Assembly (NCBI GenBank): GCA_014526335.1
Contig: JACTAT010000170.1
Coordinates: 78,139 to 142,138, forward strand
DNA: 64,000 nucleotides
Direction of reading: 5' to 3'
From: Chrysaora quinquecirrha
Lineage: Eukaryota; Cnidaria; Scyphozoa; Semaeostomeae; Pelagiidae
Part shown: positions 33,301 to 45,234 of the stretch, piece after piece
Numbering within the stretch: position 1 is the first letter of the stretch
How the letters are laid out: each line of letters starts with the position of its first letter
Translations under genes and position numbers: made by a program
Notes under the pieces: generated by a model
Seen by the model: the letters and a program-made list of their open reading frames with translations, nothing else
Database searches by the model: none
Told to the model about the DNA's origin: nothing

Positions 33301-36300
33301 AATCTGAAGTCCAAATGTTTCTGTGAGGCGATTTTCAATTTTCTTGAAAACGAGGCCCTTAGTTGAAAAGGTGTATGTATAGCGGAAGCATGACTTGAAA
33401 ACGTAACACAAACTTTGTAACACACAATCTTTAAGATCCATTTTGTCGGACACTCTTAAGCCATTCTAATGTCAACATTGTGCACAGTCATAAATTGTTG
33501 CCTTAGGCTAATCAATTTAGGAACAATTTTATCACTCATGAGGTCAATGTAAGCACTCCTGTAACTGGTTGACAATAAGTTCCTTTTTTGCGGAATTAGT
33601 TAGCACACAGTTCCAAACGTTTGCACAAATTAATTAATTTAGAATTAATTAGAATGAGTTAGTATTATAGTACTACAGAATTAGAATAGAATTAATTAGA
33701 ATTAGCAGGCTTCTTCGCTTTTGCGAAGCGATCAACTGAGTTCTGACTAGTTGTTGATATGTCGACATAATTTGGCAGTTAAAACTAGTTGGTGTTAGTT
33801 ATATCGTATCTTAGGTCGACATAAGTGTAAGAGTATAAAACATCAGTAGCAGGCCGAAATCATTAGTTTTGGTGGAATGTCAACGCAGAGCGGATCATAA
33901 TCAGATAGCTGCAGCTAAATTGGGCTTCAGTCGGCCTCGATTTTGACCGACTTCAAATACCCTACGTGTAACGTCAACCTTGAACTCTGGGTTATATAAA
34001 AGCAATCCTCGCCATTATGTTGGGGTTGACATCCCCCATATGGGTGGCATATACCTCTACCACAATTATACTACGTAACCAAGGTCTATGTACTCTAAGA
34101 TTTGAAAAATTAATTTCAAATTCTTCTTATTTTTTTTAATTAAAGATGCCAGGAAGCATGGTTCTTGGAAGGAATTCAGCTTGTATCAAAATATAATGAA
34201 GAGGTGAGGTGAAATTCCATTTCCTACATATTAATGGATAAAATTCTTATCCTCTCCTCCAATTTCTTTCTAATGCCTTCTTAACTCAAATGTATATTCA
34301 CAGGCCTGGGTTCTAGCGCCAGACATCAAGCAACTGTTTGCCTTTGCTGGGTGTTAACTCAAAGTCCTGAGTAACTAAACATAACGCAAAGGCTAAAATT
34401 CAATTAGCAACGCTTATAATCTAAAAGAAAAATCTAAAAGTTTACTTTTTACCCTAACCCTGTATTTTGAAATTTGCAATATTGCAAGAAACAGTGGAAA
34501 CATTTTTGGACATACTTCTTGCAATTTAAAAATTTGCTGAAAGACAATTCAAACCTTACAATAGTGTGTTTTTAAGGCAATGTTGCCTGCAGGCAGTACA
34601 CGTTTTTTTATAAGAACACTGAAATTGAAGAAAGCCATGAAATGTTCTAAATCTTTCCGATTTGAAGACTCAAAATGTTCTTAACATGTTCTTAATTTTC
34701 TTGCTTTTTAAAAAGCTGCTGTTTTTCAAATTAGGTGATAATTGCTACGAAAAGGGACGCACATATAAATATGTCACATAAAGTCACAATTATTGATAGT
34801 TTGCCTGTTTTCTAGAGTGGAGAACAGGACAGCGCTACTTAAGAAATTAAATTCTAATTTTTCTAGTTTCACAAAGCCTTGTAATGCTCTAAGCATGTTC
34901 TTAAGTTTTCAGTCTCTGAAGCCTAATGTTCTTATATACTTTGTTCTTATAAAAAAACGTGTATTTGACATTTTTTTAGACTAGTCGGCGTCTACACGAC
35001 TGTGAACGCTCTGGGTTATCAAGCAAGTGTTGTCCTACTACAAGATCAGTCCACGGCAAAACCAAAATACCGGTTTCTGTATGGACAGAGTTTGTTTTCT
35101 TCGACGCTTTAATTAATTCTATTGGTCATCCTGCTGTATACAGCAAGCTGATTGGTGTTGAAAACGCAATACTCATTATATAGTGTTCGAAAATATGGCT
35201 GTTTGGACCGGCAACGGCGCAATCTGATTGGTTCTTCCAGGGAGATTAAGTACTTAATCTCCCTGGGTTCTTCATCAGTCCATACAAGCCGTATTGACCA
35301 GTGTTCATATAACCACGTGATATAGCCACGTAATTTCTCATTGATGAAGTGAGAGTTATTGACATGGGAAAGTGAAATACTGACAAAATGTTTTTTGAGT
35401 AAACATTCTCCAAAAAAGTTCGAAAATATTCTATAATGTTTTTAACACCATATAATAAAGCCTTTATTGAACGATTGCTCGGTCAATGCAGGAAAATATT
35501 CGGACCTCAGATTCTTTTACGGACCTCACTACATTCGGTCCGTACGTCATGCTTCGGTCCGAATATTTTCTCGCATTGACCTCGCAATCGTTCAATAACC
35601 GCATTATTCCGCATCTTAATCTAATAAATTTGGCAAATAAAAAACAAAACTATAATTAGCATTTGCCAAATTTAAGTTTTTTGAATCACAATATGGCTTC
35701 ACTTTTCTTATTGTTGTATTTCAATCCGCATATGGGTATAAATTTCGTTTTGATTTTTATACTATGAGGAATCTCAGACAACGAGAAAACACTTTCCAAG
35801 AAAAGATGTCCAAAACTTTTTCTGAATTTTGAAATCTTGAACTGCTGAAAGCCTATTGAAATGTTACTATTTCTTAACTCTCAAGGGATGTTTCATAATT
35901 CTGTAATTGCCAAAAATTGTTTCTCTCCAAGCACACCCAGCCGAATCCGCTCTGGAAGTCAAGTCCTCATCCTCATCATTTTCATGGAAAAGCAAACTTA
36001 ACGAATTTCGAATTAATTAAAATTATTAAAAATTAAAACAAAAAAAGCTTTGCTTGTATGAAAATTCAACGACAGATAACAGTGCGTCATAAACCAATAA
36101 TACTCTTGTGAATTATTTATAACGGCTCTATCTTTCAAATATTGTAAGGTAAAAGTTGTTTTAGAAACGCGAAAATGTTTTTTGGCCGATTTATCAACTT
36201 CTTTTCATTAATTTCCTTTAACATGCTTAAGCGAAAGCTAACAATGAAAATTTGATAAATTACTTTACAAATTGCGCTCTGTGCTTGGTTACTTGCGCGT

Positions 36301-39300
36301 TTTGATTATTTCTTCCTTTCTTGCTCTCAGCAGCGAGGCTTTAAGCCTGCTGAATGGCACTTTGCTCAGCAAAATTCTCACCGTGTGCGGGCAAAATTTT
36401 CTGAAAATTTGTAATTCCTGCATGTGAGGAGCTACATGAAAAAATATGAATAAAAATGAAATGAAGCCATTGCAAATTCGACTGAAAGACGTGAAGAAAA
36501 TGCTCACAGCCGACGCACACGGCGAAAAATTTGACTCGAATGGCGAAAAATATCAAACACGATAGAAATTTTCCTCACTGCCACAAATGGCTAATTTCTC
36601 AGCAAAATTTGCGCGCACATGGTGATAATTTTGCTAAGCAAAGTACCATTCGTGGCAGTTTGCTCAGCAAAATTCTCGCATGTGCGGCGGACTTTACTTT
36701 AGTGAAATAAATCCATGATGCGCATCTTGTCGATAGTTCTTATCGGGGGGATTCCCCGAGGGCTCGAACCTTGCAATTTTGCTTTGTGATATCCTAAATG
36801 CTTAAAACGGAAACGAGTGAAAACATGAATCGGTAGATTTTACAAGAAAATCAATAGTGATCAGATATGTATCAATTAAAATTATTACTATGAAGCTATA
36901 GTATTTCTTCCACCACGCTCCTTATTAGTAAAATAGCCTTTTTTTCTTGAGCGGGGTCGCCTGTTTTGAATATATTTTCTTCAAGTTATATATTTCAACC
37001 CAATAAGAACCATTTTAGCCTGATAGTCCGTTAACCAATTAAGTGATTTGATCCACTCACCTTCCAGCAAGTTGTGCGTTGCAAAGGCAGGGCCTGTTAA
37101 GACGCTAAACCATGAACCAATTCCAGGAAATTGCTTTAGACACTATATGAAGAACCTACACCGTGATTATGGTGTAAACCTCTTTGCATAAGAACTTCGG
37201 CAAGTTCTATTCAAAAAATGTAGCTTTAGATGTTGGTTTTTATATCTCCACCGATATCGATAATTGTTATGAAAATGCAAAGACTCTCGTCAGTCTGTAT
37301 TTATGATTTATAGATTTCTTTGGCCTGAAAACATTATTTAAGTGCGGGAGGGGTTCGAAATAGAGTTAAAAGGGGGATACAACTTGAATACAGCTTACAG
37401 CTTGCATACAGCATACAGCTTATACGTTTTTTTTTGTTTTTAGGCGAGTGCACAAAATACGATAAGAATCTACTTAGGTCTATTTCGGTTACCGCAGTTT
37501 GACACAGATGTAGTCGTGACCATGAATGATCCTGTAAACATCAGGTAATGTATTTGACTCTTTTGCGTTTGTTTTCTCTTTTTTAATCTGCCACACGCCA
37601 AGCTCCGCTCCGCCAGATTGGTCCAAATTCTTCTAAACAAAAACTTTTTATCGGGCAAACTAAAATTCTAACTATATCTAAATTTTTCTTCCCTCAGTGT
37701 CTTCTTTTCTGTTACGCACAAAGTGCACATGCACTTGGCGTCCTAGTTTTTCGCACCACCTTCCTCCATGCATCTCTGTCGTATGCTAGCTCTACGAGGC
37801 CCTATGACTCCCTAAGTTCAGTGAGTTTACCCTTTCTCACCTGGGGGGACTGATGGAGAAGAGGGGGGACTGACTTTTGGTTTGTACATCTAAAATACAG
37901 TCAGAAGTCTCCTGTTAAGTCTCAAGTTTGCGTTTCTACCTTTTAGGGTGGCAAAAACGAAAATTTCATGGCTCTATGTATAGCTCTGTAGCCATGGCAA
38001 CCAATTTATCGCTTAGTGATTGACGTCGACAATAGTAAATAACAACAGAAATTTTAATTTCTGCATGCCAAAGTATTGTTATTAGCAGCAGAATGATTTT
38101 TAGTGAAGTTGTTTCATATAGGAATTATCTATCAGCCTCAATCTTTTGATTTTGATGGTCTTCAAAATGATGACGTCATCACCTGAAAACTGTTACATGA
38201 CGTTGTATCACCCATATATAGGTATTTGACAACTTTTTTCCTGTTGACTTGTTCTTTATGTATCAGACAATATGCATACTAGTTTTGGATACTCTATCCC
38301 AGATAATAGCTGAGAAAATAGGGGGCACAATTGTGCCCCCCTCAGGTTGAGGATGTTCTGAAACGCCCAGGTGAGATAGGGTTGAGGACTTTCACAGATA
38401 GACAGGTTGTTTTGGCCTCCTCTTCGTTTCTTCACTTTTCTTCTTTCAAGTCCTAAGGAAAGTTTGGCTGGAGTTTCCTTAGGTAGTCTTGTTGCATTGC
38501 AAAACCAACTCAGCCTCCTGGTTTTGATCTTCATGACTTTTCCTCTTTGGTATTTTCGTACAGGGCTTCTTATCTTTTGTGGTCATTTGATGTTGATACG
38601 TTGAACATTCTCGAGTAAACGTCGTCACGTAATAGCTAGGCACACAATAACTTGGATGGATGAATGATTCTAACAATAGAAATGCATTGCAAAATAGGCC
38701 GATAGATAGTTGAATGGTTGGTGGATGGATAGATGGGATGGATGAATTGATTGATGGATGGACGGGTGGATAGATGGATGGATGGATGAACGAGTGGATA
38801 AATAGATGGGATGGATGAATTAATTGATGGAAGGGTGGATGAACTGATTGATGGAAGAATGGATTAATGGATGGGTGGATGGATGGATGGGATGGATTGA
38901 CGGTTGGATGGTTGGATGAATTAATGGATTGATGGTTAGATTAGATGGGTGGATGGATATATGGGTGGATGGATGTATGAATTGGTGTATGGATAGAATA
39001 GATGATGGATCGATCGATCAGTTGATCAATAGAAGAATGTCTGGGGAGATGGATGGATGAATGGATGGACGGATGGATAGGCACACACACTTGTTATCTT
39101 CGCAAGGTATTGGTTTCTATGCTTAGCACAAGGGGTCCATTGAATAGCCAGGAGCTAATCAAAGCAATGCAACCTCAGTCCTTCCTCTCGATGTGACCAC
39201 ACCTCATGATTCCTGTTGCCTTTTGCCTGAAGTTACAGTGAGCTGGCGACCCTTCTCGTCACTCATCTTGACTAGTTTAACCTTGGTGGGTATTGAACCC

Positions 39301-39533
39301 AGACCCAGAAAGTCAGGCTCGCTCTGCACTTGGCCATTGTCATCACGTTTTAACATTTTATCAACAATTGAGCTTGGTTCTTATTAACTTTTTATATTTT
39401 TAGCGAAAGCAGTAGCAGCAGCCAAAAAACAGCATCCGCAGATACTGCTCAAAATTCCAATCCATGGACTGTCTTGTCATTCAGAAATTTGTTATGCACT
39501 TTAAAAATCCTAGATACATCGCTATTTTGTTGA
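30400..39533 (+). CDS. RANGRF: RANGRF / MOG1, Ran guanine nucleotide release factor (7 exons)
   Basis: Exons: 30400-30467, 31114-31230, 32597-32648, 32771-32817, 34146-34203, 37444-37544 and 39404-39533. All junctions are GT-AG, phases match, and the total is 573 nt (190 aa; human protein 186). The product binds Ran and promotes nucleotide release in nuclear transport. Family blocks seen in order are [86 protein letters not shown], and an [17 protein letters not shown] end. In exon 3 the nearer donor at 32638 would cause a stop, so the GTCAGT donor after 32648 is chosen. In-frame ATGs also exist at 30334, 30355 and 30361, but 30400 best fits the family length. An ATTAAA signal follows at 39542. 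The introns are full of transposon copies. Confidence 0.93.
31525..32183 (+). mobile_element. TA-flanked element with TTTCGGAC words, copy 1
   Basis: A 659-bp element with ends CATTAGTTCC and GGAACTAATG, flanked by TA, in RANGRF intron 2. The words TTTCGGAC or TTTTGGAC occur near both ends and six or more times in total (for example at 31556, 31615, 32082 and 32130). A smaller relative lies at 45235-45555. No protein is encoded. Confidence 0.75.
32950..33380. repeat. Long inverted repeat in RANGRF intron 4
   Basis: Arms of about 200 bp (32950-33150 and 33185-33378) share ACACCTTTTCAACTAAG, TTTAATGTTGAGG/AAGG, TTTTTACGCCTCT, GATTTTATAGCGAT and AAGGGATTTGACC in opposite orientation. The spacer is very short. 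The right arm leaves a 90-codon open frame on the minus strand, which may be a remnant of an older coding sequence. Confidence 0.75.
34599..34961 (+). mobile_element. TA-CACG element, TGTTCTTA subfamily
   Basis: A 363-bp element with ends CACGTTTTTTTATAAGAACA and TGTTCTTATAAAAAAACGTG, flanked by TA. Internal ATGTTCTTAACATGTTCTTA is a tandem word pair. It lies in RANGRF intron 5. Confidence 0.92.
35180..35640 (+). repeat. Dispersed repeat R3, copy 1
   Basis: It shares GTTCGAAAAT, CAACGGCG(C/T)AATCTGATTGG, CACCATATAATAAAGCCTT and GACCTCGCAATCGTT with 48805-49115. The second half folds on itself (TTCGGACC/GGTCCGAA, CAATGC). This copy carries a 28-bp palindromic insertion that is absent from the other copy. 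Confidence 0.75.
35238..35265. mobile_element. 28-bp palindromic micro-insertion with hAT-type ends
   Basis: A perfect palindrome made of CAGGGAGATTAAGT and its complement, flanked by an exact 8-bp duplication GGTTCTTC (35230-35237 and 35266-35273). The homologous repeat at 48805-49115 has a single GGTTCTTC at the same place (about 48860), so this is an insertion. CAGGG ends plus an 8-bp duplication are hAT features. It looks like two 14-bp terminal repeats with nothing between them. Confidence 0.85.
35690..37440. other. RANGRF intron 5, remainder
   Basis: It begins with a copy of repeat R2 (to about 35850). At 36350-36700 several TTTGCTCAGCAAAATTCTC words face each other around GCACATG/CGTGTGC motifs. 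This is probably a small degraded foldback, but boundaries are unclear. The rest is AT-rich with no signal. Confidence 0.5.
37830..38381 (-). mobile_element. piggyBac-like MITE, copy 2 (inverted to the 4457 copy)
   Basis: Ends CCCTTTCTCACCTGG and CAGGTGAGATAGGG bound 552 bp that match 4457-4977 in reverse, including TTCTGCTGCTAATAACAATA and ATGACGTCATCA. The flanks TTTA and TTGA are each one base from TTAA. It lies in RANGRF intron 6. Confidence 0.65.
38695..39085. repeat. GATG tetranucleotide repeat
   Basis: A heavily interrupted GGATGGAT/GAATTGAT array of about 390 bp in RANGRF intron 6. Confidence 0.93.
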
Positions 39534-40349
39534 TAAATATTATTAAATGTTTTGTAAATTATTAATACACAAGCGAAGCTTTGCTGACGTTGTTTCAAAG
39601 CTGTTTCTAATGCTGCACTTTCGTGTGCCGGTCTCAGCATCTACGATATCCTCAATGACATGGAGCAGGGTTTTTTAACGTGCAGTTCTGCGCAAAAACT
39701 GTGCAGTTCTAAAAATTTTTGTGCATTTCTAAAAGACAAATTGCGCAGCGGAGAAACTGGTATAAAACATAATTGATATTCTTTAATGAAACAAAGTAAA
39801 TGTTGCCCTAAAATGATTAACAGGGAGTGTCATGGTCTCGTAGTTAAATTACGTTTTTATGGAAACGCTTTTAGGTAACGCTTTTATGTAACGCTTTTAT
39901 GGAAACGCTTTTATGTAACGTAGAAATTGATTCAAAACAAAATGACAAGCAGACAACCAAAGTAGAGCGATTCAAGATACATGCAAATTTTCTGGGAGAG
40001 CACACCTGCACCCCCTAACTGAGTGCATTTATTCATACCAACAGCGTCGTTAATTCTATTTTCTATATACCCCTTGGCTTATAAGGATAATGTGCACAAT
40101 GTGTAGTTCTAATTAAAAAAATACCTGTCATGAAGAAGCAAATAAAGTTTTAAATACGAGCGAACGAAAAGGAAAGGTTAGCGGAAGATAAACGGTATGA
40201 AATGAAGTAGAAATTGAGGCATGAATTGAAAAATTAACGAATAATGTAAAAAACAACGACAGAAATGATGCTTCATTTCATGCTTCATTGATTCAGCAGG
40301 ATGAAACGATATGTGAACGATTTATTTTATACCTTATTCAGAACAAAAA
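39534..40349. other. Downstream of RANGRF; no gene
   Basis: It contains the likely poly(A) signal ATTAAA (39542-39547). A short ACGCTTTTATGTA tandem at 39850-39915 is the only other structure seen. Confidence 0.5.
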
Positions 40350-40919
40350 TCAACATCTTTTTTATAAGAAAATGGTTTATATGAAAGTACTGTAGTTCTC
40401 GGCTCCTACAAAGTTAAGAAAGTAAATAATTATGGAATCTTCTTGGTTTCAAGAATTTCTATATTTGCTTTCATTGAGACTCAAAATCTGTGAAATGCAT
40501 CTATGCTAACGCATTAACAAGTCCAGTCAAGTCTGGCGTCACGAGGCTTAATTTCAATAAAAAGAACTTCAAGTCTGCTTTTCTATATCTTAACACTAAA
40601 AACTTCAACAAAACCTATACTTTATCCAACTTGAAACACAACAAAACTTCTTCATTTCCCAAAAACTTGTCTCTCTCAAAATCAACAACATAATTGTTCA
40701 TAATAGCTTGAGTCCGCATTCCAAACTCTCCTTCGCAGCATCCCCACACAAGGACGCATTTTCTGTGAAAATTTCGATTTCGTTTCTTTAAAAACTGCTT
40801 GGAGGATTGCCAACCACATTTAGGACAATAATATAGTTATTTTTGTTAAAAAAGATCGAATACTCTGAGATTTGAGTAGTTGGGGTCATATCGAACTCTC
40901 TTATAAAATAAAAAACGTG
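40350..40919 (-). mobile_element. TA-CACG element, TTTCTTA-type, degraded
   Basis: The left end CTTTTTTATAAGAAAATGGTTTATATGAAAG is the reverse of the doubled right-end motif. The right end CTCTTATAAAATAAAAAACGTG is followed by TA. Internal TTAAGAAAG words are present. The left terminal CACG is lost. Confidence 0.6.
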
Positions 40920-41085
40920 TACATTTAAAAAGAACACAAATATACAGTCAAATAAAATTTAACATTAAAAGGATGTCGTTTCATTCCAACTCGGCCTTTA
41001 AGTGCTCCTAACCACAACCAATTGGTAAGAATTTAAAATAGCAATACAACTGTTTTATTAAACGTTACCTGTGCTTCATTTCATT

Positions 41086-44000
41086 TTATTCTTTGGTTTT
41101 TCCAGAAGGCTGAGATTCAGTTTTCGGATCATTTGCGCTGCAGCCACCTTTTGTCAAAAGGTATATTGGTCGTTGGAAACCTTCATCAAAATAAAAAATA
41201 AAAAGCTTCCACTGCCAGCATTTATGCAACTTTTGAGATAAATATAGGAGATTATAAAACATGCAAAGAAAGTAAATATATTCGGATTTATTGAGGCTGT
41301 TTCTGACACCGTATTAGACATGATAGTCACCACTTATCACGAAAAGACTTTGATATTAAGTAGGGGAACGTTTCGGGAGAGATCTGTCTCCTATCATCGG
41401 GCAATGCGAAATGTGATGAATTTCTCAAAAAGTGGCATACGGCAATAGAAAGGATTCAAACCTGGACTGCATGACCAAACGAGCGAAATCATGCTCCCGT
41501 TTTGACCTTTATGTTTCAGCTTTGTTGAGCCTTTTTCAACCCCATACATATTTGTACAATGTATAACTTTCATGAATGGCAAATGCTAAGCATAGAGTTT
41601 TCCACAAGTGGCATACCACAGAGGATGAGATTCCAACCTGGACTGCATGAACAGAGAGCCAATGTCTCCACTAAGCAATGAAATTGCTGAGTAACTCTCC
41701 AAATCATGCACACCAAGCTAATTGCAAGATGCTTTAAAGTGTGAGATTTGTTATCCACCAATTAGAGTTCCTGTACACAGATCTTATGAGACATCAACGT
41801 TTCTCCAATATGAGAGATGTAGGGAGTATACAGGGAAAAGGAACAATTAGAAAATAGAAAAAAACCTGTATTACCTTGTGCTTTGTGTTTAGGAACTCCA
41901 AGAAGCTCAGATTTAGCAAAACCAACTTCAGGAGACAATAGATATTGAATGAACTGATCTGGTTTGAATTTTATTGTATCATATGTTTCTCTAATGCTTT
42001 GCTGAGGAAAGACAAAGGGAAACAGAATGAAACAATTTTATGATGTAAAAGATCTGCAGACAGTCTCGTACAACTTTCCACCAATTGCGGTCTCTGTGGC
42101 TCAGTGGTTAGCGTGCTAAACTCGCAATGAAAATGTTGTGGGTTTGAGCCATAGTCTTTCCACTTGTGTTGCAGAGATAACAATGTTGGGCAAGTTAATA
42201 ACACAAATGTGCCTCTCTCCACCCAGGTGTATAAATGGGTACCTGGTCAGCAGTTATGAGTGCTGTGTGTGGCTGCACCCTGCTATATGCTGCATCCAGA
42301 CCAGGGGTAAAGTGTAAAGTCGACTGAGTAGCCCTAGGCTAGTAGAAGACTCAAAAACGACAACTTTGCTTTACTTTAATTTCTGCAGTTCAAATCCAGC
42401 AAAGTACAAATTAAAAGGAGTGAAAACTTTGTCCTCTATGACTTTGATGATCATGCAAGATGGCAGGCCCATCTCAAAAATTAAGTTGGTTGCTAAAGAA
42501 CCACTCACTCAAGATGCAAAAAACCTACAGGCAGTGACCACCCTGAGTGCCAGTGAAGAGGTTGGCCTTGCGTTAATATTCCAATAATGAGAGAATGACA
42601 CATCAAAATTAGCCACACCAGCCAGCAGTGTGTATTGTTACTGGGTACTGAAAGCTAATATAGGCTATAAACATATTTTTAATAGTGCTAAACATGGAGG
42701 ATTAGGACATTTTGACAAATTTTGATGAATTCTGTATTGTATTTGTTTTGCATTTCACCTCAGTTATCTAGGGAGGTTTCTAAACATAGAGGGAGGCATT
42801 GTCTTTTATGAATTTCGGCCAGCAATGCCAGATTCAATCAGTTCGGGTTTCTTACAGACAATGAACAGTACTCACTGTGAGATTCTTTTTTTTGCTATAG
42901 GATTTCCATGGTTGAGGCTCAAGCAGTAACTTTCCATCTGATTTCAAGCTCAAAAACATCTTCTTAAACATTTTCTTAAGTCCATCATCACCCCAGTTTA
43001 GATGAATCCATTTTGTAACACTCAAACAGAGAATAAAATCAAATTCTGGCTTTGTGCCATCCAAGTCACTCCACTGGCAATCAACATAGTTCTCCTACAA
43101 GGTAGTTCAAATAAATTAACTTAGCAGGGAACTGTTTTTAGTTTTAAGTTCTTTCAAACTTCTGAATCTGTTCAACCTGTTGAGAGTGAGGAATGGGAAG
43201 CTGAGAATCGATCCACTATGTTTCTCTACTATTCCTGCACTTCCTACATATGCCATTTTCCAATGGGCCCCACCATTTACATGCATGTCCCCAGAGTCAC
43301 AGAGACAAGAAATGTTTCTGTTGTCTCTCAGAAACATTTGTGTGTCTCTCACAGCAAATTTTGTCATGCACTACAAAGTTTTCAAGGTGGTTAAACTGGG
43401 AGACATCAAGGGGACACATCACATGTGGCAATATCGTGCGCAACATGTCTCCTAGTTTAGTCAGGCCTAAGTTGGTCCCCTGAAAGAACTTCAAACTTAA
43501 ATAAGCCCACGAGGGAATAAACAAAGAGAACCTTAACTATAAGTCTATTTTAGACTGAAGAAAGCTCAACAACTCACCGTTCTAAATGCAACATTGTATG
43601 GAAATCCAAATGACTTTCCTTCTTTATCAGGCATCAGTGGAGCTGCAAGAGGTCCATGACACAATGCGAATGATGTAGGAAACTCAGACTGAGAAGGAGC
43701 TTCTGCATTTTTAGATGGAATATAATTCCTGATATTATTCCTTGCAGCTCTGACCAGCTTTTCATCAATATCAATTCCAAGTAAGGATCTTGGATTGAAA
43801 TGTTTTGCAATGTACAAAGTCAGATGACCAACATTGCAACCTATATCTAAACAAGTCTTTTCATTGAACCAATCTTTCTGCAAATTCTCAATCCTGTCAT
43901 CTTCACACATATTTGCATTTCTATAGCCATAATATCGATTATAATTTCCATATCTATATTTATTATCTTTCTCTCTAAAATGACATTTATTTTTCTTTTC

Positions 44001-44798
44001 TTGTTTATTGTCTGTCTTGCTTTGCTCTTGGAAATTGATACTCTTTTTCTTGTGAGGTTTTTCCGTTTTTGAATGTTTCTTTTTATTCGGTGTTGTTTTT
44101 ATCAGTTTGCTATCTTGCAATTCAATTTTCTTAGCCTGATCATCAGTAACCTGTGGTGCAGTGTCCCCAGAACAAACAGACTCATCCTTTTCTACAGCAG
44201 TAGTAACATTTGTATTTGCTATGTCAAGATCAGGACTTTTATCTATTCTATGTTCCTCCTTTTTTGTCTTAATTTTAACGCTTACAAACCCCTCAGCATC
44301 TTTCACAGTCAAAGCTTTTGCAGCACTTTGCTCTTCCCCAGCAGACTTCTCTGCATCATTATCGACCTCTGTTGCTGTATTTCTTCGTTTTCTCTTTCTC
44401 CTCCTCTTATGCCCATGTGCTTTCACATTCAGAACTTCATCATCCAAATCATTCAATTTCAGGGGGTCCGTCACATCTACAGGCCTCACATCACCAGGTT
44501 CAAATTTATCCCCCCTGTCTGTTAGAAAAGGGGATTCAACTTTTGGGGAGGATGACCCCTCTTTTTCAGCAAGCCCCATTAAATTCAGAGGGTCTAGCTT
44601 ATTTCCACCATGTTTGAATGTCATCTTCTGCTTGAGTAGTTTCCTTTCAAGCTCTGTCTTTTTATGTTTCTTGACAAGACCTTTTCTTCTACTTTGGACA
44701 TTTAGGCCAGCTGCCGAGTTCTTGCGATCCTTTGACTTGACAGGAGTGCTTCCAACTGACTTCGACCGTCTTGGTCCTGGTCTTGTTTTGGCTTCCAT
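41086..44798 (-). CDS. MEPCE: MEPCE, 7SK snRNA methylphosphate capping enzyme (Bin3 family, 4 exons)
   Basis: Exons: 44798-43578, 43094-42876, 42001-41875 and 41180-41086. The total is 1662 nt, 553 aa (human about 689), with GT-AG sites throughout. The enzyme methylates the 5' gamma-phosphate of 7SK RNA, which stabilises the snRNP that restrains P-TEFb. The first 300 residues are lysine-rich and disordered. The SAM-binding motif CLDIGCNVGHLTLYIAKHF lies at about residue 316, followed by LLGIDIDEKLVRAARNNI. Exon 2 carries the Bin3 block CLSVTKWIHLNWGDDGLKKM and LLEPQPWKSY. The C-terminus includes FQRPIYLLTKG. The start is the first ATG (44798). An AATAAA (41090-41085) overlaps the stop codon, and a second lies about 25 nt further on. 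Confidence 0.95.
41395..41720 (-). repeat. tRNA-derived SINE family S2, copy 1
   Basis: Two tRNA-like boxes read on the minus strand (TCCAGGTTTGAATCC and TCCAGGTTGGAATC) bracket a shared body with CATTCATGAA and GGCTCAACAAAGC. It is related to 49610-49935 and to a fragment at 54708-54775. It lies in MEPCE intron 3. Confidence 0.75.
42087..42378 (+). repeat. tRNA-derived SINE family S1
   Basis: The tRNA-like head has an A box TGGCTCAGTGG (42097-42107) and a B box GGTTTGAGCC (42141-42150), so it would be transcribed by RNA polymerase III. The body contains CACCCAGGTGTATAAATGGG and TACCTGG, a conserved SINE domain seen in several marine invertebrates (from memory). It lies in MEPCE intron 2. 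Confidence 0.85.
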
Positions 44799-45234
44799 AT
44801 ACACAGTTATTTATAATTTTATGTTTTTGCTAACTGAAGAGAGCAGGTTTTGTGCCTGAGTATGGAAGATAAACCTTCGTTCACATAATCCGCCGCTGCA
44901 GACAGTAAAAAACAGAACAGAAATCGTCCACACTTCGTTTGTTTTTGAAGAAATTCCATGTGCAATGCTTTCAACGAGGTTGCCATCCGAAAAGAGAGGC
45001 AAAGTGAGGAAGCACGTGACCAGTCAATCAATCCACCAATCAAAATTTCTTCCCAACTTTGGCGCCATCAGTCTTTTTTTAGAGATCACTGCGTCTCCTT
45101 CACACATGGTTCACACGATACTAATTCAACTTTTATCCGATTACTTTTCAAACCAGATACAGTACAAATAAAATATATTCGGACTCATCAAGGCTGTTTC
45201 TGACACTGTTTTAGTACATTCATTCAATACAGTA

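Noticed and set aside
44073..44859. Plus-strand frames of 99-232 codons
   Set aside because: Shadows of MEPCE exon 1 on the opposite strand.
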